A stretch of 64,000 nucleotides of DNA from Xanthobacteraceae bacterium (GTDB taxonomy: Bacteria; Pseudomonadota; Alphaproteobacteria; Rhizobiales; Xanthobacteraceae), in the NCBI GenBank assembly GCA_019745775.1, contig JAIESR010000070.1, positions 19,545-83,544 of the forward strand, in the 5' to 3' direction. The number at the start of each line of letters is the position of its first letter. The stretch's first letter is position 1. Below the pieces are notes generated by a model. It had not been told where the DNA came from. It made no database searches and saw nothing but the letters and a program-made list of their open reading frames with translations. This document shows positions 19,696-28,770 of this stretch, in pieces. The position numbers and the translations under genes were made by a program.

Positions 19696-20196
19696 ATGGC
19701 GACGCTGATCGAGCAAGCCACCGCCCTGCTCGCGCTATGCCGCCGAAAGCGGCTCAAGATCGCGACCGCGGAATCCTGCACCGGCGGTCTGATCGCCGCG
19801 ACGCTTACCGAAATCCCCGGATCGTCCGATGTCGTAGAGCGCGGCTTCGTCACCTACAGCAACGAGGCCAAAGAGACCATGCTCGGGGTTCCCGGCGCGA
19901 TGCTGCGCACCGTCGGTGCGGTCAGCCGGGAGACGGCCGAAGCGATGGCGAAAGGCGCGCTACGGCAGTCGCACGCCGAACTCGCCATATCGGTCACGGG
20001 AATTGCGGGCCCGGGCGGAGGCTCGCCCGAAAAGCCCGTAGGGCTTGTGCATTTCGCCGCCGCCTCGAAGCACGGCCACCTGGTCCATCACGAGAAACAC
20101 TTCGGCGACATCGGCCGTTCGCAGGTGCGCCACGCCTCGGTAATCGAGGCGCTCGCCATGCTGCGTGAACTCGCCGAGGGGTATCAGCCGCGATAA
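19696..20196 (+). CDS. CinA C-terminal domain protein, nicotinamide-nucleotide amidase
   Basis: A stand-alone CinA C-terminal domain (PncC family, 166 residues) that deamidates nicotinamide mononucleotide to nicotinic acid mononucleotide in pyridine nucleotide salvage. The signatures are KIATAESCTGGLIAATLTEIPGSSDV, holding the catalytic serine in the AESCTGG motif, GFVTYSNEAKETMLGV, and SVTGIAGPGGGSPEKPVG. The N-terminal CinA half is absent, as usual for short members. The ATG at 19696 has GAGGGG 5 bases upstream and the gene is likely co-transcribed with ispDF. Its last 13 bases overlap the 3' end of coq10 on the other strand. Confidence 0.92.
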   Translation: MATLIEQATALLALCRRKRLKIATAESCTGGLIAATLTEIPGSSDVVERGFVTYSNEAKETMLGVPGAMLRTVGAVSRETAEAMAKGALRQSHAELAISVTGIAGPGGGSPEKPVGLVHFAAASKHGHLVHHEKHFGDIGRSQVRHASVIEALAMLRELAEGYQPR

Positions 20197-20636
20197 ATCT
20201 GATCGGCGCGGTGCTCGAAGGCCTGGGCGAAGCGGCGGAATGCGATATCGAACATCGAGCCCATCAACATGCCGAGCATGCGGCTCTTGAACTCGTAATC
20301 GATGAAAAAATCGACGTCGCAGACCTTCTCGCGCACCGCGTGGAACGTCCAGCGGTTCTCCAGGTGGCTGAACGGTCCTTCGAGATACTCGACCAGGATC
20401 TGCAGATTGGGCCGGTCGAGGGTCACCCGGCTCGAGAAGGCTTCCCGCACCAGCTTGTAGGCGACGGTCATGTCGGCGACGAGGATCTCGACGCCCTCCG
20501 GCTCCTGGATTCGACGCCGGATCTTGAGCTCGCGGCACATCGGCACGAATTCCGGATAACGCTCGACGTCGGCGACAAGGTCGAACATCTCGGATGCGGC
20601 GTGCCGGACCCGGCGCCTATCAGAAAATTTCGGCAT
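20184..20636 (-). CDS. ubiquinone-binding protein, COQ10/RatA family (START-like)
   Basis: A 150-residue polyketide cyclase/START-like protein. Family signatures include the N-terminal RRVRHAASEMFDLVADVERYPEFVPMC and the C-terminal FFIDYEFKSRMLGMLMG. Eukaryotic and bacterial COQ10 homologues bind ubiquinone and help its delivery to the respiratory chain; the E. coli homologue has also been called toxin RatA, but no antitoxin partner lies here. It begins just 6 bases after the lipA stop, so the two are co-transcribed, a common order in alphaproteobacteria. Its end overlaps the convergent amidase gene by 13 bases. Confidence 0.9.
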   Translation of the reverse strand: MPKFSDRRRVRHAASEMFDLVADVERYPEFVPMCRELKIRRRIQEPEGVEILVADMTVAYKLVREAFSSRVTLDRPNLQILVEYLEGPFSHLENRWTFHAVREKVCDVDFFIDYEFKSRMLGMLMGSMFDIAFRRFAQAFEHRADQIYRG

Positions 20637-20642
20637 TGCCGC

Positions 20643-21599
20643 CTAACAGGTGCGCGCGGAGCGCGCCGCCTTGAGCCGTGCGAAATCCTCGCCGGCGTGA
20701 TGCGAGGAGCGCGTCAGCGGCGAAGCCGACACCATCAGGAAGCCCTTGGCGTAGGCGATCGCCTCGTAGGCCTTGAACTCGTCGGGCGTCACGAAACGCA
20801 CCACCGCGTGATGCTTGCGGGTCGGTTGCAGGTATTGCCCGATGGTGAGGAAATCGACGCCGGCGGCGCGCAGGTCGTCCATGACCTGCATCACTTCGTT
20901 CCGCTCCTCGCCGAGCCCAACCATGATGCCGGACTTGGTGAACATGGTCGGGTCGATTTCCTTGACGCGTTGCAGCAGCCGGATCGATGCGAAGTAGCGC
21001 GCACCCGGCCGAACCGTGAGATATTTCGACGGCACCGTTTCCAGGTTGTGATTGAACACATCGGGCTTGGCGGCAGCCACAGTCTCAACCGCGCCGTCCT
21101 TGCGCAGGAAGTCCGGCGTCAGCACCTCGATGGTGGTCTTCGGACAGTGTTCGCGGATGGCGCGGATGGTCGCCGCGAAATGCCGTGCTCCGCCGTCGTC
21201 GAGGTCGTCGCGATCGACCGAGGTGACGACGATATGCGCAAGGCCGAGCTTGGCGGTGGCCTCGGCGACGCGCACCGGCTCCAAGGCGTCTAGCGATGCT
21301 GGAAGTCCCGTCTTCACGTTGCAGAAGGCGCAGGCGCGCGTGCAGGTGTCGCCCATGATCATGAAGGTGGCGTGCTTCTTCTCCCAGCACTCGCCGATGT
21401 TCGGGCAGCCGGCCTCCTCACACACCGTGTGCAGGCCGTTGTCGCGCATGATCTTGTGGGTCTCAGCATAGCCCTTCGACACCGGCGCCTTGACGCGGAT
21501 CCAGTCGGGCTTCTTGAGCGCGGGCGTGTCGGCGCGATGCGCCTTTTCCGGGTGGCGCGAGCGCTTGTCCGCATTGACGGTGTCGAGCACGACGACCAT
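20643..21599 (-). CDS. lipA: lipoyl synthase
   Basis: Radical SAM enzyme that inserts two sulfurs into protein-bound octanoyl chains to make lipoyl groups, the cofactor of the neighbouring pyruvate dehydrogenase subunits. The 318-residue product has both iron-sulfur motifs: C60, C65 and C71 ([15 protein letters not shown], the auxiliary sacrificed cluster) and C86, C90 and C93 ([10 protein letters not shown], the SAM cluster). The C-terminal serine of the family is present near the end in [19 protein letters not shown]. It lies 65 bases downstream of lpdA, in the pdh operon direction. Confidence 0.97.
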   Translation of the reverse strand: MVVVLDTVNADKRSRHPEKAHRADTPALKKPDWIRVKAPVSKGYAETHKIMRDNGLHTVCEEAGCPNIGECWEKKHATFMIMGDTCTRACAFCNVKTGLPASLDALEPVRVAEATAKLGLAHIVVTSVDRDDLDDGGARHFAATIRAIREHCPKTTIEVLTPDFLRKDGAVETVAAAKPDVFNHNLETVPSKYLTVRPGARYFASIRLLQRVKEIDPTMFTKSGIMVGLGEERNEVMQVMDDLRAAGVDFLTIGQYLQPTRKHHAVVRFVTPDEFKAYEAIAYAKGFLMVSASPLTRSSHHAGEDFARLKAARSARTC

Positions 21600-21664
21600 G
21601 GAATCTCACGGGTTCTGACCACCTCTACTTACGAAGCGGCCCGGCACCCGGCAAGGCCGGGATT

Positions 21665-23086
21665 CTAGGCGTTTAGGACCCGCCCGTAGGCGTCCAGCAC
21701 CGCCTCCTTCATCATTTCCGACAGCGTCGGATGCGGGAAGACCGTGTGCATCAGCTCTTCTTCGGTGGTCTCAAGGTTCATCGCCACCACGTAGCCCTGG
21801 ATCAGTTCGGTGACCTCGGCGCCGACCATGTGCGCGCCCAGGAGCTGGCCGGTCTTCTTGTCGAAGATCACCTTGACCATGCCCTGGTCCTCGCCGAGCG
21901 CGATCGCCTTGCCGTTGCCGGCGAACGGGAAGCGGCCGACGCGGACGTCGAGCTTCTTCTCCTTCGCCGCCTGCTCGGTGAGCCCGACCGAGGCGATCTG
22001 CGGGGTGCAGTAGGTGCAGCCGGGGATCAGGCGCTTGTCGAGCGGATGCGGGTGCAGGCCCTTGATCGCCTCGATACAGACGACACCCTCGTGCTCGGCC
22101 TTGTGGGCGAGCAGCGGGGGTCCGGCGACGTCGCCGATCGCATAGATGCCGGGCACATTGGTACGGCTGAGATTGTCGACCACGACGGCGCCGCGCTCGG
22201 TCTTCACGCCGACCTTCTCCAGGCCGAGGTTCTCGATGTTGCCGACCACGCCGACGGCGGAGATCACGCGCTCGACCGTGAGCGACTGGGTGCCGCCCTT
22301 GCCGTCGTCGATGGTGGCGGTGACGCTGTCGCCCTTCTTGTCGAGCTTGGTCACCTTGGCGCCGGTCAGGATCTTGATGCCCTGCTTCTCGAACGACTTG
22401 CGGGCAAAGGCGGAAATCTCGGCGTCCTCGACCGGCAGGATCTGCGGCAGCACCTCGACCACGGTCACGTCGGCGCCGAGCGTGCGGTAGAACGAGGCGA
22501 ACTCGATCCCGATCGCGCCCGAGCCGACGACGAGCAGCGACTTCGGCATGCGCTCCGGCACCATCGCCTCGAAATAGGTCCAGATCAGCTTCTGGTCGGG
22601 TTCGAGCCCGGGCAGCACGCGCGGCCGCGCGCCGGTCGCGAGGATGATGTGCTTGGCCTGATAGGCGCCGGGGCCGAGCGCGCCCTTCGGCGCTTCGGCC
22701 TTGCCAGCCTTCACCGTGATCTTGCCGGGAGCGTCGATCGTCGCTTCGCCCCAGATCACGGTCACCTTGTTCTTCTTCATCAGGAAGCCGACGCCGTCGT
22801 TGAGGCGTTTCGACACCGCCCGCGAACGCTTGACGATCGCTCCCGCATCGAAGCCGACATTGTCGGCCCTCAGGCCATAGTCTTTCGCATGCTGCATGTA
22901 ATGAAAGATTTCGGCGGAACGCAGCAGCGCCTTGGTCGGGATACAGCCCCAGTTGAGGCAGATGCCGCCCAGGTGCGCGCGCTCGACGATCGCGGTCTTG
23001 AAGCCAAGTTGCGCCGAACGGATGGCGGTGACGTAGCCGCCCGGGCCGGAGCCGATGATGATGACGTCGAAGTTCGTGTCAGCCAT
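21665..23086 (-). CDS. lpdA: dihydrolipoyl dehydrogenase (E3)
   Basis: Flavoprotein that reoxidises dihydrolipoyl groups with NAD+, serving the pyruvate dehydrogenase complex encoded alongside. The 473-residue product has the FAD motif IIGSGPGGYVTAIRSAQLG, the redox-active disulfide in GGICLNWGCIPTKALL, the NAD motif VVGSGAIGIEFASFY, the second FAD segment YAIGDVAG, and the C-terminal catalytic His-Glu dyad in HTVFPHPTLSEMMKEAV. No N-terminal lipoyl domain is present, in contrast to pdhB here. A hairpin lies between its start and the preceding gene. Confidence 0.96.
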   Translation of the reverse strand: MADTNFDVIIIGSGPGGYVTAIRSAQLGFKTAIVERAHLGGICLNWGCIPTKALLRSAEIFHYMQHAKDYGLRADNVGFDAGAIVKRSRAVSKRLNDGVGFLMKKNKVTVIWGEATIDAPGKITVKAGKAEAPKGALGPGAYQAKHIILATGARPRVLPGLEPDQKLIWTYFEAMVPERMPKSLLVVGSGAIGIEFASFYRTLGADVTVVEVLPQILPVEDAEISAFARKSFEKQGIKILTGAKVTKLDKKGDSVTATIDDGKGGTQSLTVERVISAVGVVGNIENLGLEKVGVKTERGAVVVDNLSRTNVPGIYAIGDVAGPPLLAHKAEHEGVVCIEAIKGLHPHPLDKRLIPGCTYCTPQIASVGLTEQAAKEKKLDVRVGRFPFAGNGKAIALGEDQGMVKVIFDKKTGQLLGAHMVGAEVTELIQGYVVAMNLETTEEELMHTVFPHPTLSEMMKEAVLDAYGRVLNA

Positions 23087-23124
23087 GTTTCTTTCAGTCC
23101 ACGCACAGGATCGATGGGCGGATG

Positions 23125-23146
23125 GCCGTCCGGCTAAACGGACGGC
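23125..23146 (-). terminator. GC-rich intergenic hairpin before lpdA
   Basis: A perfect 8-base-pair stem (GCCGTCCG with CGGACGGC) with a 6-base loop lies between the small membrane-protein gene and lpdA on the minus strand. There is no U-run after it, so it may act as a weak or Rho-assisted terminator, or as an mRNA processing or stability element rather than a full stop. Confidence 0.35.
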
Positions 23147-23161
23147 ATGCCGCGAGGAGGA

Positions 23162-23668
23162 TCACATCGGTTTGTCCAGCGCCGTCTTCACGCAATCCGC
23201 GTTAAGATCGGCAAAAATCCGGTCGGCGGGTTCGAACAGCTTCTCGACCTCTGACGGCGACGCCTGCCGTGCGTCGTTGACGGCCTTCGCAACCGCCACC
23301 GACAATTCCGTGTAGCGCACCCGGACGTTCTCGTCGCGCAAATTCGCCAGATAGGTGCCGAGCGCGCCGAGCCTGGCCACCGCATTCGCCGCTTCGATCT
23401 GGTCGGGGGTCATGGTGGCGCCGTCGGCCCTTGCACTGTCGCGGTTCCGGCTCACGACCGAGGCGCGGAATTTCACCTGGAAGTATGCATCGATGACGTC
23501 CTTGCAAGTGCGCATATACTCGCTGCGCGCGACGTTGCGCTGGATGAGATTGACGAACAGGTTGTTGAGATAGCCGTTGTAGATCGACGTCACCAGCGAC
23601 AGCGTCGCGATGAACATCGGAAAATAAGTGATGACGATCGCCCGAACCTTGGTTTCGCGTTCGCTCAT
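23162..23668 (-). CDS. single-pass membrane protein of unknown function
   Basis: I do not recognise this 168-residue protein. It has one N-terminal membrane helix (about residues 10-30, VITYFPMFIATLSLVTSIYN) without a cleavage site, followed by a mainly helical soluble domain with two cysteines (MRTCKDVIDAYF and NADCVKTAL) that could form a disulfide if periplasmic. It sits on the minus strand between a cupin gene and lpdA, part of a three-gene insertion between pdhC and lpdA. No catalytic motif is visible. Confidence 0.6.
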   Translation of the reverse strand: MSERETKVRAIVITYFPMFIATLSLVTSIYNGYLNNLFVNLIQRNVARSEYMRTCKDVIDAYFQVKFRASVVSRNRDSARADGATMTPDQIEAANAVARLGALGTYLANLRDENVRVRYTELSVAVAKAVNDARQASPSEVEKLFEPADRIFADLNADCVKTALDKPM

Positions 23669-23692
23669 GTTGTCGCGGGTGTTGGGCCTCGA

Positions 23693-24037
23693 TCAGAGCG
23701 TCGTGGTGGCTTCGTAGAAAGGCGCGACCACGTTCTTGAAGCTGATCGCGACCGTGTCCTCGACCGCCATGGCCGAGTGCAGCACGTTCGAGGGGTGATA
23801 GCTCACCTCGCCCGGCCCGATGTCGTAGGTGTCGCCGCCGCAGGTCATGCGCATGCGGCCCGAGAGCACGTAGATCGCCTGCTCTTCCGGATGCTGGTGC
23901 GGCCGCGCGCTGTCGCCGGCGCGCCAGTGCATCTTCTGGATTTCGATCGACGCGCCGCGGACCACGGGCCCACGCGCGTCGGAGTGCGTCGGGGTGATCA
24001 GATGGTCCAGATTGCCTTCGAGCAGGACACGGGCCAT
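23693..24037 (-). CDS. small cupin-domain protein
   Basis: A 114-residue single-domain cupin. Cupin motif 1 is seen in HQHPEEQAIYVLSGRMRMTCGG, where RPHQHPEEQ supplies two His and one Glu as metal ligands, and motif 2 in GEVSYHPSNVLHSAM, supplying the last His. This is a complete metal-binding set, so it could be an enzyme or a binding protein; small cupins near solute-binding proteins often act in catabolism. The ATG at 24037 is selected because GGAGGAATT lies 8 bases upstream; an in-frame upstream start lacks this. It follows the tricarboxylate-type binding protein on the same strand. Confidence 0.8.
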   Translation of the reverse strand: MARVLLEGNLDHLITPTHSDARGPVVRGASIEIQKMHWRAGDSARPHQHPEEQAIYVLSGRMRMTCGGDTYDIGPGEVSYHPSNVLHSAMAVEDTVAISFKNVVAPFYEATTTL

Positions 24038-24175
24038 GGCGGAATTCCTCCAATCGGTGCGGCGGACACGAGCCACGCCAGACAAGGGCCGGCAGACAAC
24101 GGCCGGCTGGAGAATGGCCAGTCTTGCGCGCCGCCGTCAATTGCCGCATCGGGCAGCACTGCGCTGCCGCGCCAT

Positions 24176-25171
24176 CTACTCTTCCATGGTCAGCTTCAGG
24201 TCGGCGACGATTGGCCTGACCTTGGAGATCTGGTCCTTGAGCATGGCCCGCATCTCGTCGGGGGTCGAGCCGGACGGCTCGGCGCCGACCTCGTTCATGC
24301 GCTTGACCACGTCGGGATTTTTGCTGGCGGTTGCGATCTCCTTGTGCAGGCGCTCGACCACCGGCGCGGGCGTGCCTTTGGGCGCCAGGAAGCCGTTCCA
24401 GCCCTGCAATTCGAGGTTCGGGAAGCCCAGCGACCGCACCGTGGGCACGTTCGGCATCGCTTTCGAGGGCGTCGCCACCGCCATCGCCTTCAATGCGCCG
24501 GAGCGCACGTGCTGCAACGAGCTCGAGAGCTGATCGCCGCCGAACTGGATACGCCCCGACAGCATCTCGGTCACCAGCGGGGCGGCGCCGCGGAACGGCA
24601 CGTGCTGCATCTGGATGCCGCCGTCGCGTTTCAGCACCTCTCCCATCAGGTTCATGATGCTCCCGGGACCCGTCGAGCCGTAGTTGATCTTGTCCTTGGT
24701 CTGCTTCGCCCAGGCGACGAACTCCTTGAGATCGTTCGCCGGCACGCCGGGATGCGCCAGCAGCCAGAACGGCACATAGGCGCCGACCGAGATCGGCACG
24801 AAATCCGCCTCGATGTCGTGGCGCGATTTCTTGGCGAGCTGGTACGTCGTGGTGGTGGTCGTGAAGGTGATATTGTGGAACAGGAGCGTATGGCCGTCGG
24901 GGGCGGCCTTCGCGACCTGATCGGCGCCGAGCGCACCGCCGGCACCGCCGACGTTCTCGACCAGTACCGTCTGGCCGAGCGTTTCCGTCATCCGCTGCGC
25001 GAACAGTCGCGCCAGCATGTCGGTGGTGGCGCCGGCCGGAAACGGCACGATGATCCGGATGGTCTTGTTCGGCGACCATGCTTGCGCAATCGCCGGCTTG
25101 CCGATGAGCGCCGACGCGCCGAGCGCAGCGGTGCCCGCCAGAATTTGACGCCGTGTCTTTACAATGTTCAT
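24176..25171 (-). CDS. tripartite tricarboxylate transporter (TctC/Bug family) substrate-binding protein
   Basis: A periplasmic solute-binding protein of 331 residues. It begins with a signal peptide containing twin arginines (VKTRRQILAGTAALGASALIG), then the mature domain with IRIIVPFPAGATTDMLARLFA, the ENVGGAGGALGADQVAKAAPDGHTLL signature and a two-domain clam-shell layout. Bug proteins capture carboxylates and are often encoded without their TctA/TctB membrane partners; none is seen here, so this is an orphan. The ATG at 25171 has GGAGGA a few bases upstream. It forms a unit with the cupin and small membrane protein genes between pdhC and lpdA. Confidence 0.9.
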   Translation of the reverse strand: MNIVKTRRQILAGTAALGASALIGKPAIAQAWSPNKTIRIIVPFPAGATTDMLARLFAQRMTETLGQTVLVENVGGAGGALGADQVAKAAPDGHTLLFHNITFTTTTTTYQLAKKSRHDIEADFVPISVGAYVPFWLLAHPGVPANDLKEFVAWAKQTKDKINYGSTGPGSIMNLMGEVLKRDGGIQMQHVPFRGAAPLVTEMLSGRIQFGGDQLSSSLQHVRSGALKAMAVATPSKAMPNVPTVRSLGFPNLELQGWNGFLAPKGTPAPVVERLHKEIATASKNPDVVKRMNEVGAEPSGSTPDEMRAMLKDQISKVRPIVADLKLTMEE

Positions 25172-25222
25172 GACCGTCCTCCGTACAGGCCGTCTTCCGC
25201 GGCTTTCTAAAAAATGACTACA

Positions 25223-26557
25223 TCACACCACCATCATCACCGGATTCTCGATCAGCGTCTTGAACGCCCCGAGCATCTGCGCGCCGAGCGCGCCGTCGAC
25301 CGCGCGATGGTCGGTCGAGAGCGTGACCGACATCATCCACGCCGCTTCGATCTTGCCGTCCTTCACGATCGCACGTTCCTCGCCGGCGCCGACCGCGAGG
25401 ATCGTCGCATGCGGCGGGTTGATGACGGCGGCGAAATCCTTGATCCCGTACATGCCGAGGTTTGAGACCGCGCTCGAGCCGCCCTGATACTCCTCGGGCT
25501 TGAGCTTCCTGGCGCGGGCGCGTGCGGCGTAGTCCTTCATCTCGTTCGAGATCACCGACAGCGACTTCATCTCGGCCTTGCGCACGACCGGCGTGATCAG
25601 CCCGCCGGGAATCGAGACCGCGACGCCGATGTCGGAATGCCGGTGCTTGAGCATGCCGCCTTCGGTCCAGGTCACATTGGCGTCCGGCACCTGCTGCAGC
25701 GCGAGCGCCAGCGCCTTGATGACGAAGTCGTTGACCGAGACCTTGTAGGCGGGCTTGCCGTCCTTGTCCTTCGGCGCGGCCGCGTTGATCTCCTCGCGCG
25801 CCGCCATCAGCTTCCCGATGTTGCAGTCGAGCGTCAGGTAGAAATGCGGGATCGTGAGCTTGGCCTCGACCAGGCGGCGCGCGATCACCTTGCGGATATT
25901 GTCGTGCGGTACGACCTCGAAGCTGCCGGGCTCGAACAGCGCGCGGATCTTGTCGTCGGACGGCGCCTGGATCGCCAACGGCGCGCCGGCGGCGGCAATA
26001 GGCGCCGCCAGGCCCTTGCCCGACTTCGCCGCCTCGACGTCGCGCGCGATGATGCGGCCGTGGGGGCCGGAACCCCGGATGCGGCCCACGTCGATGCCGG
26101 CGTCTTTGGCCATCCGGCGGGCCAACGGCGAGGCAAACACGCGATTGTCGCCGCGCGACGCGGCCGGTGCCGGTGCGGGCGCTCTTGGTGCGGCAGCAGG
26201 TGTTGCTACAGCAGGCGTGGCCATCGCTGGTGCGGCCGTAGGCTTCGGCGCCTCGGGGGCCTTGGCAGCGGCGGGCGCCTTGGCGGCTGCGGAGGTGGCA
26301 GCCTTTACATCCTCGCCTTCCGCCGCCAGCACGGCGATGAGCTGATTGACCGGGACGTCCTGCGTGCCTTCCGGCACGACAATCTTGGCCAGCACGCCGT
26401 CATCGATGGATTCGTACTCCATCGTGGCCTTGTCGGTCTCGATCTCGGCGATGACGTCGCCGGCCTTGACCGTATCGCCTTCTTTCTTGAGCCAGCGCGC
26501 AAGGTTGCCCTTTTCCATCGTGGGCGACAGCGCAGGCATGAGGATGTTCACGGGCAT
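25223..26557 (-). CDS. pdhC: pyruvate dehydrogenase E2, dihydrolipoyl acetyltransferase
   Basis: Core of the pyruvate dehydrogenase complex, transferring acetyl from lipoamide to CoA. The 444-residue product has one lipoyl domain (residues 1-80, lipoyl-lysine in [13 protein letters not shown]), an Ala/Pro linker (about 90-135), a peripheral subunit-binding domain (VFASPLARRMAKDAGIDVGRIRGSGPHGRI), and the catalytic domain ending in the active-site motif TLSTDHRAVDGALG. A single lipoyl domain here is compensated by a second on E1 beta. It lies between a DUF5076 gene and the inserted solute-binding protein gene. Confidence 0.96.
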   Translation of the reverse strand: MPVNILMPALSPTMEKGNLARWLKKEGDTVKAGDVIAEIETDKATMEYESIDDGVLAKIVVPEGTQDVPVNQLIAVLAAEGEDVKAATSAAAKAPAAAKAPEAPKPTAAPAMATPAVATPAAAPRAPAPAPAASRGDNRVFASPLARRMAKDAGIDVGRIRGSGPHGRIIARDVEAAKSGKGLAAPIAAAGAPLAIQAPSDDKIRALFEPGSFEVVPHDNIRKVIARRLVEAKLTIPHFYLTLDCNIGKLMAAREEINAAAPKDKDGKPAYKVSVNDFVIKALALALQQVPDANVTWTEGGMLKHRHSDIGVAVSIPGGLITPVVRKAEMKSLSVISNEMKDYAARARARKLKPEEYQGGSSAVSNLGMYGIKDFAAVINPPHATILAVGAGEERAIVKDGKIEAAWMMSVTLSTDHRAVDGALGAQMLGAFKTLIENPVMMVV

Positions 26558-26583
26558 GGCAGTTTCAATCTTAATCTAGCCGA

Positions 26584-26892
26584 TCAACTGATCGCGCTGG
26601 TGGTGCCGGGATCGGTCGGACTATCCATCTCGGCGTCATAGATGGTGCGCACGCGGTCGATCACCTGGTCCTGGGTGAGGTTGCTTTCCGTGGCGTAGAT
26701 TCGCGCCACATGCCGGGTCACGTCGGCGATCAGCATCCCCCACGCGTCGGGATCGTCGAACGCGCGGCGCAAGGAGACATGCAGCGCGCCGTCGACGATC
26801 ACCGCGCGCAAGACCTCGACCCCGCCCTGATCCAGCGCGGCGGGCGGGACATGGAGCGCATCGAAAACCGGCACTGCGTTATCCGGGTCCAT
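26584..26892 (-). CDS. DUF5076 domain protein
   Basis: A 102-residue acidic soluble protein matching the family known only as DUF5076, with conserved segments VLRAVIVDGALHVSLRRAFDDPDAWGMLIADVTRHVARIY. It is found in Rhizobiales within the pyruvate dehydrogenase gene group, here between pdhB (with one gene between) and pdhC, 26 bases before the E2 start. No catalytic motif is visible. The ATG at 26892 has GGGGAGAG upstream; open frame continues further upstream but with no family similarity recognised. A role linked to the complex is only suggested by position. Confidence 0.75.
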   Translation of the reverse strand: MDPDNAVPVFDALHVPPAALDQGGVEVLRAVIVDGALHVSLRRAFDDPDAWGMLIADVTRHVARIYATESNLTQDQVIDRVRTIYDAEMDSPTDPGTTSAIS

Positions 26893-26909
26893 GTACTCTC
26901 CCCTGTCAT

Positions 26910-27338
26910 CTATCCCTTGCATGGATAGCTCGTGGTGAGGTGGGCGACGAACACGCGTGCGACCAGGGAATTGGGCTGCGCTTTCGCCACCACATTGTTC
27001 AACTCTATTTCCAGCCACTCAAAGGTTTCGGCCAACGAGCTACGCCCGCGCTCGGGTGGAAGGCAGAACAGCCGGCCGAAACGATCGCCGGCCGCATCGC
27101 CTTCCGAGCTCAAGAGTCCCTCGAACAGGCCGATGAGATAGTTCCGATACGCCGTCGACGCCCAGCCTGCATTCCGCGACACCCGCTGCAATACCCGATA
27201 GGTCTCGACGGTCATCGGATGGAGCACACTGCTGTGCGGTTGAAGTACATTCGGTTCTGCACGTTCCGCACCAACACGCGCCGGCATCCATAAGCTCGCG
27301 ACGCAGACGACGCACAATGCCGATGCGAGCATCCGCAT
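26910..27338 (-). CDS. secreted Rap1a/Tai-like protein
   Basis: A 142-residue protein with a signal peptide (about residues 1-23, ending near RVGAE). The mature part has the arrangement typical of the Rap1a/Tai-like helical family: NYLIGLFEGLL, then RLFCLPPERG, then a helical WLEIELNN stretch, and a final TTSYPCKG. The two cysteines (FCLP and YPC) likely form a disulfide. Some members neutralise type VI amidase effectors, but most are uncharacterised periplasmic proteins, and no toxin lies here. It starts 4 bases after the pdhB stop, so it is translationally coupled to that gene. Confidence 0.6.
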   Translation of the reverse strand: MRMLASALCVVCVASLWMPARVGAERAEPNVLQPHSSVLHPMTVETYRVLQRVSRNAGWASTAYRNYLIGLFEGLLSSEGDAAGDRFGRLFCLPPERGRSSLAETFEWLEIELNNVVAKAQPNSLVARVFVAHLTTSYPCKG

Positions 27339-27342
27339 GTCG

Positions 27343-28746
27343 TCACCGATAGCAGACCGCTTTCGCAGCCTTGACCACCTCCGCGACCGACGGCAGCGTT
27401 AGCTTCTCCAGATTGGCGGCATACGGCATCGGCACGTCCTTTTGGGTCACGCGCAGCACCGGCGCGTCGAGGTAGTCGAACGCGTGCTCGACCACCAGCG
27501 CCGCGATCTCGGCGCCGACGCCCGACTGCCGCCAGCCCTCCTCAACCGTGACGATGCGGCCGGTCTTCTTCACCGACTCGACGACCGTGTCGATGTCCAT
27601 CGGCCTCAGCGTACGAAGATCGATCACTTCGGCGTTGATGCCGTCCTTGGCGAGTTCATCGGCGGCTTTGAGCGTGTAGGTCATGCCCATGGACCAGGAG
27701 ACCAGCGTCACGTCGCTGCCGCTGCGCGCGATCTTCGCCTTGCCGATCGGGATCGTATAGTCGTCGAGCTTCGGGACCGGGAAGCTCTGTCCGTAGAGGA
27801 TCTCGTTTTCGAGAAAGATCACGGGATTGGGATCGCGGATCGCCGACTTGAGCAGGCCCTTGGCGTCGGCGGCGGTATAGGGCGCGATCACCTTGAGGCC
27901 CGGGATGTGCGAGTACCAGGAGGTGAAGTCCTGGCTGTGCTGCGCCGCGACGCGCGCCGCCGGGCCGTTCGGGCCGCGGAACACCGCCGAAGTGGTCATC
28001 TGGCCGCCCGACATGTACCGGGTCTTCGCCGCCGAGTTGATCAGCTGGTCCATCGCCTGCATCGCGAAATTGAAGGTCATGAACTCGACCACCGGCTTGA
28101 GGCCGGCCATCGCGGCGCCGATGCCGACGCCGGCGAAGCCGTGCTCGGTGATCGGCGTATCGATCACGCGCCGCGCGCCGAATTCCTGCAGCAGGCCTTG
28201 CGTCACCTTGTAGGCGCCCTGGTACTCGGCGACTTCCTCGCCCATCACGAACACGTTCGGGTCGAGGCGCATCTCTTCGGCCATGGCATCGCGCAGCGCT
28301 TCACGCACCGTCATGCTGACCGTCTCGGTGCCGGCGGGCAGATCGAGCTCTTCGGGCGGCGTCTGCCGCGGCACGGCCGGCGGCGCCTTGATGGCACCGG
28401 GCTCCTCGACGCGCGGTCGGGATTCCGCGACCTCTTCGGCGACGGCCGGATCGGGCGGCGCCTTGCGCGACGGCTTGCCGGATTTCAGCGCCGCGGCGTC
28501 TTCACCCTCGGACAGGATCATCGCGATCGGCGTGTTGACCGCGACATCGTTGGTTCCTTCCGGCACCAGGATCTTGCCGAGCGTGCCTTCGTCGACCGCC
28601 TCCACTTCCATGGTGGCTTTATCAGTCTCGATCTCGGCGATGACGTCGCCGGACTTGACCGTGTCGCCTTCTTTCTTGAGCCACTTGGCGAGATTGCCCC
28701 GCTCCATGGTCGGCGACAGCGCGGGCATCAGGACTTCGATCGGCAT
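27343..28746 (-). CDS. pdhB: pyruvate dehydrogenase E1 beta subunit with N-terminal lipoyl domain
   Basis: Beta subunit of the thiamine-diphosphate-dependent pyruvate decarboxylase. The 467-residue product is longer than the usual ~330 residues because it carries a lipoyl domain (residues 1-80, lipoyl-lysine in [13 protein letters not shown]) and a Pro/Ala linker (about 85-140) before the transketolase-like core ([39 protein letters not shown]) and C-terminal domain. This fused lipoyl-E1 beta is known in alphaproteobacteria. The lipoyl domain closely resembles that of pdhC. It lies between a small membrane protein gene and a Rap1a-like gene. Confidence 0.96.
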   Translation of the reverse strand: MPIEVLMPALSPTMERGNLAKWLKKEGDTVKSGDVIAEIETDKATMEVEAVDEGTLGKILVPEGTNDVAVNTPIAMILSEGEDAAALKSGKPSRKAPPDPAVAEEVAESRPRVEEPGAIKAPPAVPRQTPPEELDLPAGTETVSMTVREALRDAMAEEMRLDPNVFVMGEEVAEYQGAYKVTQGLLQEFGARRVIDTPITEHGFAGVGIGAAMAGLKPVVEFMTFNFAMQAMDQLINSAAKTRYMSGGQMTTSAVFRGPNGPAARVAAQHSQDFTSWYSHIPGLKVIAPYTAADAKGLLKSAIRDPNPVIFLENEILYGQSFPVPKLDDYTIPIGKAKIARSGSDVTLVSWSMGMTYTLKAADELAKDGINAEVIDLRTLRPMDIDTVVESVKKTGRIVTVEEGWRQSGVGAEIAALVVEHAFDYLDAPVLRVTQKDVPMPYAANLEKLTLPSVAEVVKAAKAVCYR

Positions 28747-28770
28747 GGAGGCGTTCCGTTAGCGACGTAA

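Noticed and set aside
20184..20636. Reading the COQ10-family gene as a RatA toxin of a toxin-antitoxin pair
   Set aside because: No adjacent RatB-like antitoxin gene; the context (lipA, ispDF) fits the ubiquinone-binding role.
21647..21661. Short hairpin (CCCGGC-AAG-GCCGGG) just after the lpdA stop, as a terminator
   Set aside because: The stem is only 6 base pairs and no U-run follows on the minus strand; lipA is probably co-transcribed.
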